A program made the translations under genes and the position numbers. A model generated the notes under the pieces. The model made no database searches, had not been told where the DNA came from, and saw only the letters and a list, made by a program, of their open reading frames with translations. Positions 1 to 8,638 of a stretch of DNA of 64,000 bases are shown one piece after another. The stretch comes from Sandarakinorhabdus cyanobacteriorum (GTDB lineage Bacteria > Pseudomonadota > Alphaproteobacteria > Sphingomonadales > Sphingomonadaceae): the NCBI RefSeq assembly GCF_002251755.1, contig NZ_NOXT01000110.1, forward strand, positions 1-64,000. The letters are read 5' to 3'. How positions within the stretch are numbered: the stretch's first letter is position 1; each line of letters opens with the position of its first letter.

Positions 1-360
1 TGATCGTCGCGTAGTTCTCACCTTGATCGTCGCGCTACACCCATCTTTGCCCAGCGCATGGCGGATCGGCGCAATGAGGCCGAATCCCTCAAGACGCGGA
101 TTGCCCAACTCGAGCGGATCACAAAGAGCAAAGCCCCTCCAATCTCTGACGAATTGCTGGAGAGGTTTTCGACGGCGGTCCGGAACAAGCTGCGTGGCGA
201 CGACAAGCGACTGAAGGCGTTTTACGTCGAACAACTCGTCGCTGATGTGACGGTATCAGCGGCAGGCATCCGCATACGAGGTTCCAAGGCCGCACTTGAA
301 CATGCGGTTCTCGGTGCCGATGGAGGCACGAAGACCGCAGTTACCGGTTTTGACCGAGAG

Positions 361-445
361 TGGTGCCCCTGGCCGGACTCGAACCAGCACGGATTGCTCC
401 ATCCGATTTTGAGTCGGACGCGTCTACCAATTTCACCACAGGGGC
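361..445 (-). tRNA. tRNA-Leu(CAA)
   Basis: An 85-nt minus-strand tRNA with acceptor stem GCCCCTG/CAGGGGC, discriminator A and an encoded CCA at 361-363. The anticodon loop is CTCAAAA, so the anticodon is CAA and it reads UUG leucine codons. The long variable arm typical of class II tRNAs is present. The recombinase fragment is read through its 3' half on the opposite strand, which suggests the tRNA 3' end served as an attachment site. Confidence 0.93.
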
Positions 446-542
446 ACGCGGTGCGGTTAGCTCAAGCTGTTGCGGTGGGCAATGGGGAAGCACAAAAGGC
501 TGATGCATTTTCGCAACACTGGGGCGCTCCATTGTCGCAGGA

Positions 543-554
543 CTGTCATGACAG
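543..554. promoter_or_regulatory. 12-bp perfect palindrome in a divergent promoter region
   Basis: CTGTCATGACAG is a perfect palindrome lying between the minus-strand tRNA-Leu and the plus-strand TonB receptor gene. It could be a repressor site for the receptor, but a single short palindrome is weak evidence and no -10/-35 pair was assigned. Confidence 0.2.
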
Positions 555-624
555 CGATTCTGCCCCTTTCCCTCGGCATTAAGTTTGGTCAATGAGGGCC
601 CACAACCGCAATAGAGGGGCTCTC

Positions 625-3600
625 ATGCGTTCAATCATCCTTGCTGGGGCGTCCGCGCTGGCCCTTGTCGCTGTTCCGGCCATCGCCGGCGAAGACCAAA
701 CCGACACCAAGGCCGCTGCCGCTGAAACCGCTGAAGACGAGATCATCCAGATCACCGGTTCGCGCATTCGCCGCACGGGTTTCGATACGCTGGAACCGGC
801 GCTGGTTGTCAGCCAAGAATATCTGAACAAGCGCGGTCTGACCAACGTTGCCGATGCGCTGAACGAACTGCCGGGCTTCGGCGTCGGCGTCACGCCGGAA
901 GGCGGCCAGTCGGGCTTCGGCGTCGGCCAGAACTTCGTCAACCGCTTCGGCCTTGGCTCGGCCCGCACGCTGACCGTGGTGAACGGCCGCCGCTTCGTCT
1001 CGTCCAACGCGGCCAGCATCTTCGGCCCGACCGGCGGCAACGGCCTGCAGGTTGACCTGAACGTCATCCCGCAGATCATGGTTGACCGCATCGAGAACGT
1101 CACCATCGGCGGCGCGCCGACCTATGGTTCCGACGCCATCGCGGGCACCGTGAACGTCGTGCTGAAGCGCAAGTTCGAAGGCATCGAAGTGCGCGGCGGC
1201 GTCGGCCTGGCCGAGCGCAACGACAACCTGCGCCTGAACCTGCAGGGCATGGCCGGCACCAGCTTCGGTCCGGACAAGCGCGGCAACGTCATGCTGGCGG
1301 TCGCCTATGACAAGGTGGACGGCGTGCTCGCCACCGAGCGTCCGCGCACCGCTGCAGCGCTGGGCGCCTTCACCAACCCGGTCGCCACCACCCAGCCGTC
1401 GACCCGCAACCCGGCCACCGACGGCCGTCTGTTCGGCACCCCGCTGCGCACGGGCGTTGCCGGCGACACCACCCCGGCCGCGGTCTTCATCCGCGATCGC
1501 CGCCTGTCGGGCCTGACCTTCGGCGGTCTGCTGTTCCCGTCCACCGGCGGCTTCAACCTGGCCGACGGCACGCCGCGCGGCTTTGGCACCACCGGCACCA
1601 CCCGCTTTGCCTTTGGCAGCGATGGCCGCCTGTTCAACTATGATCCGGGTGTGCCTTTCGGCAACACCGACGCGTCGGGCGGCAACGGCCTGAACCTGCA
1701 GGAAACCGCCCCGATCACCGCCGATCTGGAGCGCATCACCGTCGCCGCCAACTTCGAATATGAAGTGTTCGATGGCGTGCGCGTGTTCGCCGAAGGCACC
1801 TACTACAAGGCGAAGTCGCTCGAAATCGTTGACCAGCCGATCTTCAACGCCTCGCTGTTCGGCGGCCTGTCGGCCCCGCTGCTGGTGCAGGCCACCGATC
1901 CGCGCATCAACGCCGCCGATCGCGCCACCCTGGCCAACCTGGGCGTGACCAGCTTCCGCCTCAGCCGCGCCTCGCGCGATATCGTCCAGAACAACGCCGA
2001 TGGTGAAAACCACCTGTTCCGCATCGTGGCGGGCCTGGCCGGCGAGTTCCAGATCGGTGATCGCAGCTTCAACTGGGAAGCCAGCTACAACTACGGCAAC
2101 TCCAAGGGCTTCTTTGGTGCCACCGTGCTGGACCAGCAGCGGTTCGTGAACGCCATCAACGTGACGACCAACGCCTCGGGCCAGATCGTCTGCAACACCA
2201 ACGTCACCGCTGCCACCAACGTGGCGCCGGGCGGCGTGCTTCCGATCGCCGATCCGGCCTGCGTCCCGCTCGATCTGTTCGGCGAAGGCCGCGCCAGCGA
2301 AGCGGCCCGCGCCTATGTCACCACCCGCACCCGCACCCGGTCGATCCTCGATCAGGAAGTGTTCAACGTGAACTTCGGTGGTTCGCCGTTCGATCTGTTC
2401 GGCAACGCCGTCGGCTTCAACCTGGGTTATGAACGCCGCACCGAAAAGGCGCTGTTCGATCCCGACGCCTTCCAGCGCGCCGGCCGCGGCCGCGCCGTGC
2501 CGATCGGCGGCAACAAGGGCCAGTTCACCACGAACGAAGTGTTCGGCGAAGTCCTGATCCCGCTGGTCAGCCCCAAGAACGACGTGCCGTTCATCTACAA
2601 GGCCGAGTTCGAAGGCAAGGCGCGCTATGTGAACAACACCGTGAACGGTGGCTTCACCACCTACACGCTGGGTGGCCGCTATGCCCCGATCCGTGACGTG
2701 GAATTCCGCGGCAACTTCACCCGTTCGCTGCGCGCGCCGACCGTCACCGAACTGTTCACCCCGGTCTCGCCGGCGTTCAGCGCCGTGCCGGATCCGTGCG
2801 ACAGCCGCAACATCAACCAGGGTGCCAAGCCGGCCACCCGCGCCGCCAACTGCGCCGCCTTCTTCACGGCGCTGGGCATCACCCCGCCGTTCCAGTCGAA
2901 CGCGGTGACCGCCACCGTGCCGATCACCACCGGCGGCGACCCCAGCCTGGCCAACGAAGCGTCGAACAGCTGGTCGGTCGGCGTTGTGCTGACGCCGAGC
3001 TTCCTGCCCGGCTTCCGTGCGGCGATCGATTGGAACCAGATCAAGATCAAGGGCCCGATCTCCAACCTGAACACCACGCAGATCGCCAACGGCTGCTTCG
3101 ACAACGATGTGTTCAACACCGCCGATGTGCTGAATGCCAACAGCTTCTGCTCGCGCATCACCCGCACCTCGAACGGCCAGATCTCCACCGACCCGCAGAA
3201 CCCGGGCGTGCGTGGCGGTTTCGTCAACGGTCAGGAAATCAACTTCAAGGGCCTGACCGCCGAAGCCGGCTACAGCTGGGAATGGGCCAAGATCGGTCGC
3301 TTCGACATCAATGCCACCCTGTTCTACCTCGACACGCTGACCTTCAACATCACCGGCATCGTGCCCGATCCGCAGGCTGGCGAAGTGGGTGACAGCAAGT
3401 GGCAGGGCCAGCTGAACCTGGGCTGGACGTCGGGCAAGTGGGGCGTCGACCTGCAGGCCAACTTCCAGAGCGGCCCGATGATCAACGTGCTCGACACGCC
3501 CACCACCCGTGACCGTATCTTCTTCGATGATCACGTGGTCGTGAACACCAACATCACCTACCAGCTGAAGGAGCGCAGCTTCATCCGCCTGGCGGTGACC

Positions 3601-3699
3601 AACCTGCTGAACAAGCAGCCGCCGTACCCGCTGGGTGGCGTCGGCACCTACGACACGCTGCTGCGCCGGTATTTCCTGAGCTTCCAGACCGGCTTCTGA
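625..3699 (+). CDS. TonB-dependent receptor
   Basis: Outer-membrane active transporter of 1024 aa. The chosen ATG at 625 follows an AGAGGGG ribosome-binding site and begins a clear signal peptide (MRSIILAGASALALV, cleavage after the AIAG region). An upstream in-frame ATG at 592 would only add a charged extension. The plug starts with an ITGSRIRR segment and contains the YGSDAIAG-TVNVV motif near residue 167. The rest is a large beta-barrel with a cysteine pair around residue 530-550, ending in the terminal aromatic residue F typical of outer-membrane barrels. The substrate cannot be read from the sequence; sphingomonads carry many such receptors for oligosaccharides, siderophores or peptides. 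A strong terminator follows, so it is probably monocistronic. Confidence 0.93.
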   Translation: MRSIILAGASALALVAVPAIAGEDQTDTKAAAAETAEDEIIQITGSRIRRTGFDTLEPALVVSQEYLNKRGLTNVADALNELPGFGVGVTPEGGQSGFGVGQNFVNRFGLGSARTLTVVNGRRFVSSNAASIFGPTGGNGLQVDLNVIPQIMVDRIENVTIGGAPTYGSDAIAGTVNVVLKRKFEGIEVRGGVGLAERNDNLRLNLQGMAGTSFGPDKRGNVMLAVAYDKVDGVLATERPRTAAALGAFTNPVATTQPSTRNPATDGRLFGTPLRTGVAGDTTPAAVFIRDRRLSGLTFGGLLFPSTGGFNLADGTPRGFGTTGTTRFAFGSDGRLFNYDPGVPFGNTDASGGNGLNLQETAPITADLERITVAANFEYEVFDGVRVFAEGTYYKAKSLEIVDQPIFNASLFGGLSAPLLVQATDPRINAADRATLANLGVTSFRLSRASRDIVQNNADGENHLFRIVAGLAGEFQIGDRSFNWEASYNYGNSKGFFGATVLDQQRFVNAINVTTNASGQIVCNTNVTAATNVAPGGVLPIADPACVPLDLFGEGRASEAARAYVTTRTRTRSILDQEVFNVNFGGSPFDLFGNAVGFNLGYERRTEKALFDPDAFQRAGRGRAVPIGGNKGQFTTNEVFGEVLIPLVSPKNDVPFIYKAEFEGKARYVNNTVNGGFTTYTLGGRYAPIRDVEFRGNFTRSLRAPTVTELFTPVSPAFSAVPDPCDSRNINQGAKPATRAANCAAFFTALGITPPFQSNAVTATVPITTGGDPSLANEASNSWSVGVVLTPSFLPGFRAAIDWNQIKIKGPISNLNTTQIANGCFDNDVFNTADVLNANSFCSRITRTSNGQISTDPQNPGVRGGFVNGQEINFKGLTAEAGYSWEWAKIGRFDINATLFYLDTLTFNITGIVPDPQAGEVGDSKWQGQLNLGWTSGKWGVDLQANFQSGPMINVLDTPTTRDRIFFDDHVVVNTNITYQLKERSFIRLAVTNLLNKQPPYPLGGVGTYDTLLRRYFLSFQTGF

Positions 3700-3728
3700 T
3701 CCGTCAATCAGGCAGCAACCAACAGCAA

Positions 3729-3761
3729 GGGGCCGGTGGCAACACCGGCCCCTTCGCTTTT
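3729..3761 (+). terminator. Rho-independent terminator after the TonB receptor
   Basis: A perfect 10-bp stem (GGGGCCGGTG / CACCGGCCCC) with a GCAA tetraloop is followed by TTCGCTTTT. It sits 29 bases after the receptor stop codon. Confidence 0.8.
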
Positions 3762-3803
3762 GCGCCCTTCCCTTTTGACAATCGCGCCGCCCGGCCGCAT
3801 GGG

Positions 3804-4892
3804 GTGGCCATGCGCCCACCCCGCAAACCTGCCGGCCCCGGCCGTCCGCCCCGTGCCGATGGCCGTCCCGGCCAGCGCCCCCACGCGGCCGGCCGCCGCG
3901 CCGCCAGCGCCGATGCCCGTGGCAACCCGGATCGGCCGGAAGACGGCCGTTCCCGCGGCAACCGCACGCGCACCGACCGCCCGCGCGAAGATGCGCCCCG
4001 CAGCGAGCGTCCGCGTGGCGAGCGCCGGCCTGATCGCGCCGAGCGCCCGCCCCGCCCCGAACGCGCGCGCCCTGCTGGTGGACCGGGCCAACCCGCCCGC
4101 ACCGAACAACCCCGCGTCAAGCGGGTCGCCCCGCCCGTGCGGCAGACCGAAATCGCCCCCCAGCGCATCGCCAAGGCGCTGGCCCGCGCCGGGGTCGGCT
4201 CCCGCCGTGATATCGAGCGGATGATCGGCGAGGGCCGCATCGCCATCGATGGCGAGAAACTCACCTCGCCTGCCCTCAACATCATCAGCCTGAAAGGCGT
4301 GACGGTGGATGGCGAGCCGGTGGCCGGCATCGCCCCGGCCAAGCTCTACCGCTTCCACAAGCCCGCCGGCTTCCTCACCGCCGCGCGCGATCCGGCCGGC
4401 CGCCCGACCATCATGGACATTTTGCCCGCCGGCCTGCCCCGCGTCGTCCCCGTCGGCCGGCTCGACATGAACACCGAAGGCCTGCTGCTGCTCACCACCG
4501 ATGGCGAGTTGAAGCGCGCCCTCGAGCTGCCCTCCTCCAACGTGCCGCGCGTCTATCGCGTCCGCGCCTTTGGCGAGGTCAGCCAGAAGGCGCTGGAAAG
4601 CCTCGCCGATGGCATCAGCATCGATGGCATCCATTATGGCCCGGTGCTGGCCGATGTCGAACGCAAGACCGGCCACAATGTCTGGCTGATCGTCACCATC
4701 CGCGAGGGCAAGAACCGCGAGGTGCGCCGCATCCTCGAACATATCGGGCTGCAGGTGAACCGGCTGATCCGCGTCGCCTATGGCCCCATCGGCCTGGATG
4801 ATCTGCCGCCACGCATGGCCGACGAGATCCCCGATGCCGATCTTGCCACGCTGAAAGCCATGCTGAAGGCGCCGAAACCGGGTTCCCGCTGA
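3804..4892 (+). CDS. rluB: 23S rRNA pseudouridine synthase, RluB/RsuA family
   Basis: Isomerises a uridine in 23S rRNA to pseudouridine. Residues 1-115 are an unusually long basic tail rich in Arg, Pro, Gly and Ala, predicted disordered. An S4 RNA-binding domain follows (about 118-165, with QRIAKALARAGVGSRR). The synthase core has the GRLDMNTEGLLLL motif, with the catalytic Asp near residue 221. Total length is 362 aa; the folded part matches the RluB/RsuA group. Start is GTG 3804, or ATG two codons later. The stop overlaps the rsmD start by one base (TGATG), so the two rRNA-modification genes are translationally coupled. RluB versus another RsuA-family member is inferred. Confidence 0.85.
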   Translation: MAMRPPRKPAGPGRPPRADGRPGQRPHAAGRRAASADARGNPDRPEDGRSRGNRTRTDRPREDAPRSERPRGERRPDRAERPPRPERARPAGGPGQPARTEQPRVKRVAPPVRQTEIAPQRIAKALARAGVGSRRDIERMIGEGRIAIDGEKLTSPALNIISLKGVTVDGEPVAGIAPAKLYRFHKPAGFLTAARDPAGRPTIMDILPAGLPRVVPVGRLDMNTEGLLLLTTDGELKRALELPSSNVPRVYRVRAFGEVSQKALESLADGISIDGIHYGPVLADVERKTGHNVWLIVTIREGKNREVRRILEHIGLQVNRLIRVAYGPIGLDDLPPRMADEIPDADLATLKAMLKAPKPGSR

Positions 4893-5425
4893 TGCGCATC
4901 ATTTCCGGGCGCTGGCGCGGCCGGGCGATCGCAGCGCCCGCCGGCCAGGCCACCCGCCCCACCAGCGACCGCGCCCGAGAAGCGATCTTCTCCATGCTCG
5001 CCAGCCGGCTGGGCAGCTTTGATGGGCTGGACGTGCTCGACGTGTTTGCCGGCACCGGCGCGCTCGGGCTGGAGGCGCTGTCGCGCGGCGCCGGCAGCGC
5101 CTGCTTCATCGACAATGATGCCGCCGCCGTGAAGGCGATAAAGGCCAATCTCGCCACGCTGGGCGCCATCGCCGCGGTGCGCCAGAGCCCGGTCACCAGC
5201 CTCGGCCCGGCCCCGCGCGGCCATCATCTGGTCTTCCTCGATCCGCCCTATGGCCAGGGGCTGGCCGGCCCGGCGCTGGCCCATCTCGCCGCGCACGGCT
5301 GGCTCGCCCCCGGCGCCATCATCAGCATCGAAACCGCCGCTGCCGACCCGCTTGACAGCCCGTTCGAACAACTGGTCGAACGCCGCTTCGGCAAGGCCCT
5401 CGTCCGCCTGCTGCGCGCCCCCTGA
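4892..5425 (+). CDS. rsmD: 16S rRNA (guanine(966)-N(2))-methyltransferase RsmD
   Basis: SAM-dependent methyltransferase of 177 aa that modifies G966 of 16S rRNA in the 30S subunit. It begins with MRIISGRWRGR, the usual RsmD N-terminus, followed by RPTSDRAREAIFSML. The SAM-binding loop FAGTGALGLEA is near residue 52 and the catalytic DPPYGQG motif near residue 117. Length fits the family. It is coupled to the pseudouridine synthase by a one-base overlap. The gene ends in a large palindromic repeat and converges on pheA. Confidence 0.92.
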   Translation: MRIISGRWRGRAIAAPAGQATRPTSDRAREAIFSMLASRLGSFDGLDVLDVFAGTGALGLEALSRGAGSACFIDNDAAAVKAIKANLATLGAIAAVRQSPVTSLGPAPRGHHLVFLDPPYGQGLAGPALAHLAAHGWLAPGAIISIETAAADPLDSPFEQLVERRFGKALVRLLRAP

Positions 5426-5431
5426 TCCGTT

Positions 5432-5537
5432 CCTCCCCCTCTGGGGGAGGTGCCGACCATCGGGAGGCGGAGGGGGCCGCCAAGCACGGTCCCAGCAGCC
5501 CCCTCCGCCCTGCGGGCACCTCCCCCAGAGGGGGAGG
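5432..5537. repeat. Large intergenic inverted repeat (family A, full copy)
   Basis: Two arms of about 45 bases form an almost complete inverted repeat: the left arm starts CCTCCCCCTCTGGGGGAGG and the right arm ends CCCCCAGAGGGGGAGG. It fills the gap between the convergent rsmD and pheA genes and could fold into a cruciform or act as a bidirectional terminator. A half copy differing at only a few positions lies at 15544-15592. Confidence 0.85.
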
Positions 5538-5584
5538 ATGTTCGCCCCCCTGTTGCGGAGACGTCAGACCATAGTCGGCCCGCT

Positions 5585-6481
5585 CTATGCCGCCCGATCC
5601 CGCGCGCGGGGATAGGTGCCGATGATCTTCACCCAGTTGGTGAAATAGGCCAGCTCCTCCAGCGCCCGCGCCACCGGCGGCTCGGCCGGCGAACCTTCGA
5701 TCTCGGCATAAAATTCCGCCTGGGAAAATTTGCCGTCGCGCAAATAGCTTTCCAGCTTGGTCATGTTGACGCCGTTGGTGGCAAAGCCGCCCAGCGCCTT
5801 GAACAGCGCCGCCGGCACCGAACGCACCTCGAAATGGAAACTGGTCATCGCCGCCACGCCCGCAGGCGGCACCGCCGCCTCGCGCGCCAGCACCACGAAC
5901 CGCGTGGTGTTGTGATCGGCATCCTCCACGCCTTCGGCCAGGATGTTGAGGCCATACAGCTCCGCCGCCAGCCGGCTGGCGATGGCGCCCATGGCAACAT
6001 CGCCCTCGCCCGCCACCGCCGCGGCCGCCGCCGCCGTGTCGAAAAACTGCACCGGCGCGATACCCCATTCGCGCAAATGGCGCCGCACCTGGCCAAGCGC
6101 TTGTGGATGGCTCTTCACCTCCTTCAAGGCCGCCATGTCGCCCAGCGCCAGCAGGCAGTGGCGCACGCGCACGAAATGTTCGCCGACGATGTGAAGGCCA
6201 GATTCGGGCAGCAGGAAATGCATGTCGGCCACCCGGCCGTGCAGGCTGTTCTCGATCGGAATCACCGCACAGCCGGCGCGGCCGGCCTGCACCGCCTCGA
6301 TCGCATCCTCGAAACTGGCGCAGGGCAGCGGCAACCGGTCGGGGAAAGTCTCGCGCACCGCCTGGTGGCTATAGGCGCCCGGTGCGCCCTGAAACGCCAC
6401 CGCCTGCTCCGGCGCGGCGGCGGTAGCGGCCACCATGCGATCAACCAGGGTCTGGGCCAAGGGTGGATAGCTGCTCGTCAT
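5585..6481 (-). CDS. pheA: Prephenate dehydratase
   Basis: Monofunctional 298-aa enzyme converting prephenate to phenylpyruvate in phenylalanine synthesis. The N-terminal catalytic part opens with VAFQGAPGAYSHQA and includes PIENSLHGRV and the TTRF motif near residue 193, whose Thr is needed for catalysis in the family. A C-terminal ACT regulatory domain (about 207-290) carries the phenylalanine-binding ESYL segment, so feedback inhibition by Phe is expected. There is no chorismate mutase domain. A GGACGGGG sequence just upstream of the ATG can serve as ribosome-binding site. It is divergent from the cytochrome c gene. Confidence 0.94.
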   Translation of the reverse strand: MTSSYPPLAQTLVDRMVAATAAAPEQAVAFQGAPGAYSHQAVRETFPDRLPLPCASFEDAIEAVQAGRAGCAVIPIENSLHGRVADMHFLLPESGLHIVGEHFVRVRHCLLALGDMAALKEVKSHPQALGQVRRHLREWGIAPVQFFDTAAAAAAVAGEGDVAMGAIASRLAAELYGLNILAEGVEDADHNTTRFVVLAREAAVPPAGVAAMTSFHFEVRSVPAALFKALGGFATNGVNMTKLESYLRDGKFSQAEFYAEIEGSPAEPPVARALEELAYFTNWVKIIGTYPRARDRAA

Positions 6482-6609
6482 CCCCGTCCGTTAGGATAGT
6501 GCGCTGCAACAATCAAATGCTTGCGGGCAGCGTTCTAATTGCCTATCCCCTGCGACAGGAAGGCGCAGGCACAAGGTGCTGGGCAGACCCTGCGCGCATG
6601 GAGCGACAC

Positions 6610-7230
6610 GTGGACAGTTTCGAGTGGAACAAGATTTTCGGTGGCCTGCTGGCCGGCCTGCTGGCCGTTCTGTGCGTTTCGATCGTCAGCGACATGATGT
6701 TCGCCCGCCACCTGCCGGAAAAGCCCGGCTATGAAGTGGCCGGCGTGGAAGAAGGCCCGGCCGAGGGTGCTCCCGCCGCCGAAGCCGAAAAGCCCGCTGC
6801 CTTCTATCTCGCCTCTGCCGATGTCGCCAAGGGCGAAGCCGTGTTCAAGAAATGCGCCGCCTGCCACAATGTCGATCCGGGCGGCGCCAACGGCACCGGC
6901 CCGGCGCTGCACGGCGTCGTTGGCCGCGGCATCGCCGCCGCCCCCGGCTTCGGCTATTCCGATGCGCTGGCCGGCATGAAGGGCAAGAGCTGGGATTGGG
7001 ACGCGCTGTGGGGCTGGCTGAAGAGCCCGAAGGCCTATGCCGCCGGCAACAAGATGAGCTTTGCCGGCATCGCCAAACCCGAAGACCGCGCCGCCGTGAT
7101 CGCCTATCTCAACAGCAAGAGCGCCAGCCCGCTGCCGCTGCCCGCCGCCCCGGCAGAAGAAGCAGCCCCGGCCGCCGAGGAAGCACCTGCCGCAGAAGCA
7201 GCCGCCCCGGCCGACGCCGCCGCCAAGTAA
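6610..7230 (+). CDS. Membrane-anchored c-type cytochrome, CycM-like
   Basis: 206-aa protein with one N-terminal membrane anchor and a periplasmic class I cytochrome c domain. Start was set at GTG 6610 because a GGAG motif lies six bases upstream and VDSFEWNKIFG matches the usual CycM beginning; ATG 6598 in frame is an alternative. The haem-binding CAACH motif is near residue 82 and the axial Met lies in NKMSFAGI. An Ala/Pro/Glu linker precedes the haem domain and a similar tail ends the protein. CycM proteins carry electrons from the bc1 complex to terminal oxidases; that role is inferred here. A strong terminator follows. Confidence 0.88.
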   Translation: MDSFEWNKIFGGLLAGLLAVLCVSIVSDMMFARHLPEKPGYEVAGVEEGPAEGAPAAEAEKPAAFYLASADVAKGEAVFKKCAACHNVDPGGANGTGPALHGVVGRGIAAAPGFGYSDALAGMKGKSWDWDALWGWLKSPKAYAAGNKMSFAGIAKPEDRAAVIAYLNSKSASPLPLPAAPAEEAAPAAEEAPAAEAAAPADAAAK

Positions 7231-7247
7231 GCGCTGAACCAAACCGG

Positions 7248-7284
7248 AAAAAGGGCGGTTGCCAGCACGGCAGCCGCCCTTTTT
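7248..7284 (+). terminator. Rho-independent terminator after cytochrome c
   Basis: An 11-bp stem (GGGCGGTTGCC / GGCAGCCGCCC, one G-T pair) is flanked by five A before and five T after, so it can work in both directions. It separates the plus-strand cytochrome gene from the minus-strand gene that follows. Confidence 0.85.
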
Positions 7285-7304
7285 CGTGGGCGGCCGCGCC
7301 CGGC

Positions 7305-7610
7305 CTATCGCGTCGCAATCACCAGCAGCTCGATCGCCACTGCCGCCACCGCCACCCACAGGATGATCCGCACCCGGCGATAGCGCTGCTGGAGATCAGC
7401 ATCATAGGCCACCACATCCAGCCAATAGCGGTCGCTGCCTTCGGCCAGGATGATCCCGCGCGCCCGCATCGCCTCGAACTGGCGGGATTCGATGCCGCCC
7501 GCTGGCGCAAACGGCACCGCCCGGTCCGGCCGCACCGCATCGGCGGCAAAGAAATGATGCTGGATATCGCGCCTTGCCTTGGCAACAACGGCAGCAGCGG
7601 CAGTGGCCAT
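7305..7610 (-). CDS. Small hypothetical membrane protein
   Basis: 101-aa protein with a soluble N-terminal part and one C-terminal hydrophobic helix (IILWVAVAAVAIELLVIA). The start at 7610 is favoured by a GAGGAGGGGG ribosome-binding site upstream; a longer in-frame start at 7673 has none. No known domain was recognised. It is likely a tail-anchored inner-membrane protein of unknown role. It lies 104 bases downstream of the amidohydrolase gene on the same strand. Confidence 0.65.
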   Translation of the reverse strand: MATAAAAVVAKARRDIQHHFFAADAVRPDRAVPFAPAGGIESRQFEAMRARGIILAEGSDRYWLDVVAYDADLQQRYRRVRIILWVAVAAVAIELLVIATR

Positions 7611-7714
7611 GGCTTGCGTCCCCCTCCTCAACGGAAAATGCCGCTGCCCGCCGAAAACAGCAGCATAACGCAAAGGCTGGCACAGCAGCAGCGAATTGCC
7701 AAGCTGCAGCCGCC

Positions 7715-8593
7715 TCAGCGCGGCTGGGCCAGCAGCGCCGCCATATTGTCGTGGAACAACTGGCGTTGCTCCGCCGGTGCAAGCGGCAGCATGCGGGCTG
7801 CCCTTACGGCGCCGCCCACATCATAAGCCGGCCAGTCCGTGCCAAAGATCATCCGGTCCATGCCGATCTTGCGCATGGTGGCCACCAATTCCGGCGCCAC
7901 CGGGGTGTCGGCATAGAGGGGCGCGATGGCCGACAGATCGAACCAGACGTTGCGCGCGGCGCCACGCTCCTTCAGCAGGCTCCACACCATCGTCTCGCGA
8001 AACCGCACATACCCCATGTGGGCAAGGATGAAGCGCGTGCCCGGCTGGCTCATCGTCAACTTCAGGAACTTCCCGATCTGGCCCGGATCGAAGGGATCAT
8101 AGCTGTCAAACAGCACCGTCATGCCCAGCTTGCCGCAATGCGCGGCGATGCGCGCGACGGCCGGATCGGCCACATCAAATTCCTGGCTGTTGGGGTGCAG
8201 CTTGATGAAACGCACCCCCTGTGCGGCCAGCCGATCAAGCTCGGCCAGGGCCGCATCACCATCGGCCGGGTGCACCGAAGCAATGGCAAAATAGCGCTGG
8301 GGATTGGCCGCCACGGCTTGCAGCAAGGCATTGTTCTTGGCCTGCACCGCCGCGGGCCCGCCGCCGGCAATCACGATCAGGGCACTGCGGCTGATCCCGG
8401 CGGCGCCCTGCAAACGGCCCAACCCCTCGGTGCCCAGGCTGTGCCCGGGCCCCATGGCATCACCATCCCCGGTGCGCAGATGCGCGTGCCCGTCGATGAT
8501 CGGCCCCGCATAGGGGGTCGCGTTCTGCGCCGTGCCGGGGCTGGCCTGCAGCACGGCAGCGGTGATGGCCACAGCCAGCATGATCCTGTTCAT
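7715..8593 (-). CDS. Secreted amidohydrolase-2 family protein
   Basis: 292-aa metal-dependent hydrolase of the amidohydrolase-2 (ACMSD-like) group, with a signal peptide (MNRIMLAVAITAAVLQASP). Metal-binding motifs are IDGHAHL near residue 33, FIKLHPN near 132, LAHMG near 190 and FGTDWP near 246. The substrate is unknown. A sequence close to a promoter (TATAAC with TTGACC 14 bases upstream) lies so near the ATG that the transcript could be almost leaderless; no ribosome-binding site is evident. The short spacing makes that promoter tentative. Confidence 0.85.
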   Translation of the reverse strand: MNRIMLAVAITAAVLQASPGTAQNATPYAGPIIDGHAHLRTGDGDAMGPGHSLGTEGLGRLQGAAGISRSALIVIAGGGPAAVQAKNNALLQAVAANPQRYFAIASVHPADGDAALAELDRLAAQGVRFIKLHPNSQEFDVADPAVARIAAHCGKLGMTVLFDSYDPFDPGQIGKFLKLTMSQPGTRFILAHMGYVRFRETMVWSLLKERGAARNVWFDLSAIAPLYADTPVAPELVATMRKIGMDRMIFGTDWPAYDVGGAVRAARMLPLAPAEQRQLFHDNMAALLAQPR

Positions 8594-8638
8594 GCCAACT
8601 GTGTTATATCAATAATGCGGTTGGTCAAGTCCGGTGCG

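Larger units (their letters stand above)
4..582 (+). pseudogene. C-terminal fragment of a large serine recombinase
   Basis: The frame is open from base 4, with an in-frame TGA at 1-3 and the first ATG at 58. Residues downstream of that ATG read like the tail of a large serine recombinase: a charged helical stretch, then KLRGDDKRLKAFYVEQLV and a GSKAALEHAV block, which is the typical end of the family. The catalytic resolvase domain is absent, so this is a remnant or a gene cut by a frameshift near the window edge. An 11-base direct repeat (bases 1-11 and 24-34) lies at the point of damage. After about residue 98 the frame reads through the antisense of tRNA-Leu, giving the peptide WCPWPDSNQHG, and stops at 582. 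Those codons are probably not ancestral recombinase sequence. The family call is moderate and the pseudogene status is inferred. Confidence 0.55.

Noticed and set aside
631-3819. 1062-codon open frame on the minus strand opposite the TonB receptor
   Set aside because: It is a mirror of the receptor's GC-biased codons, is rich in Gly, Ala, Arg and Asp without any domain, and the plus strand has a clear signal peptide and family motifs.
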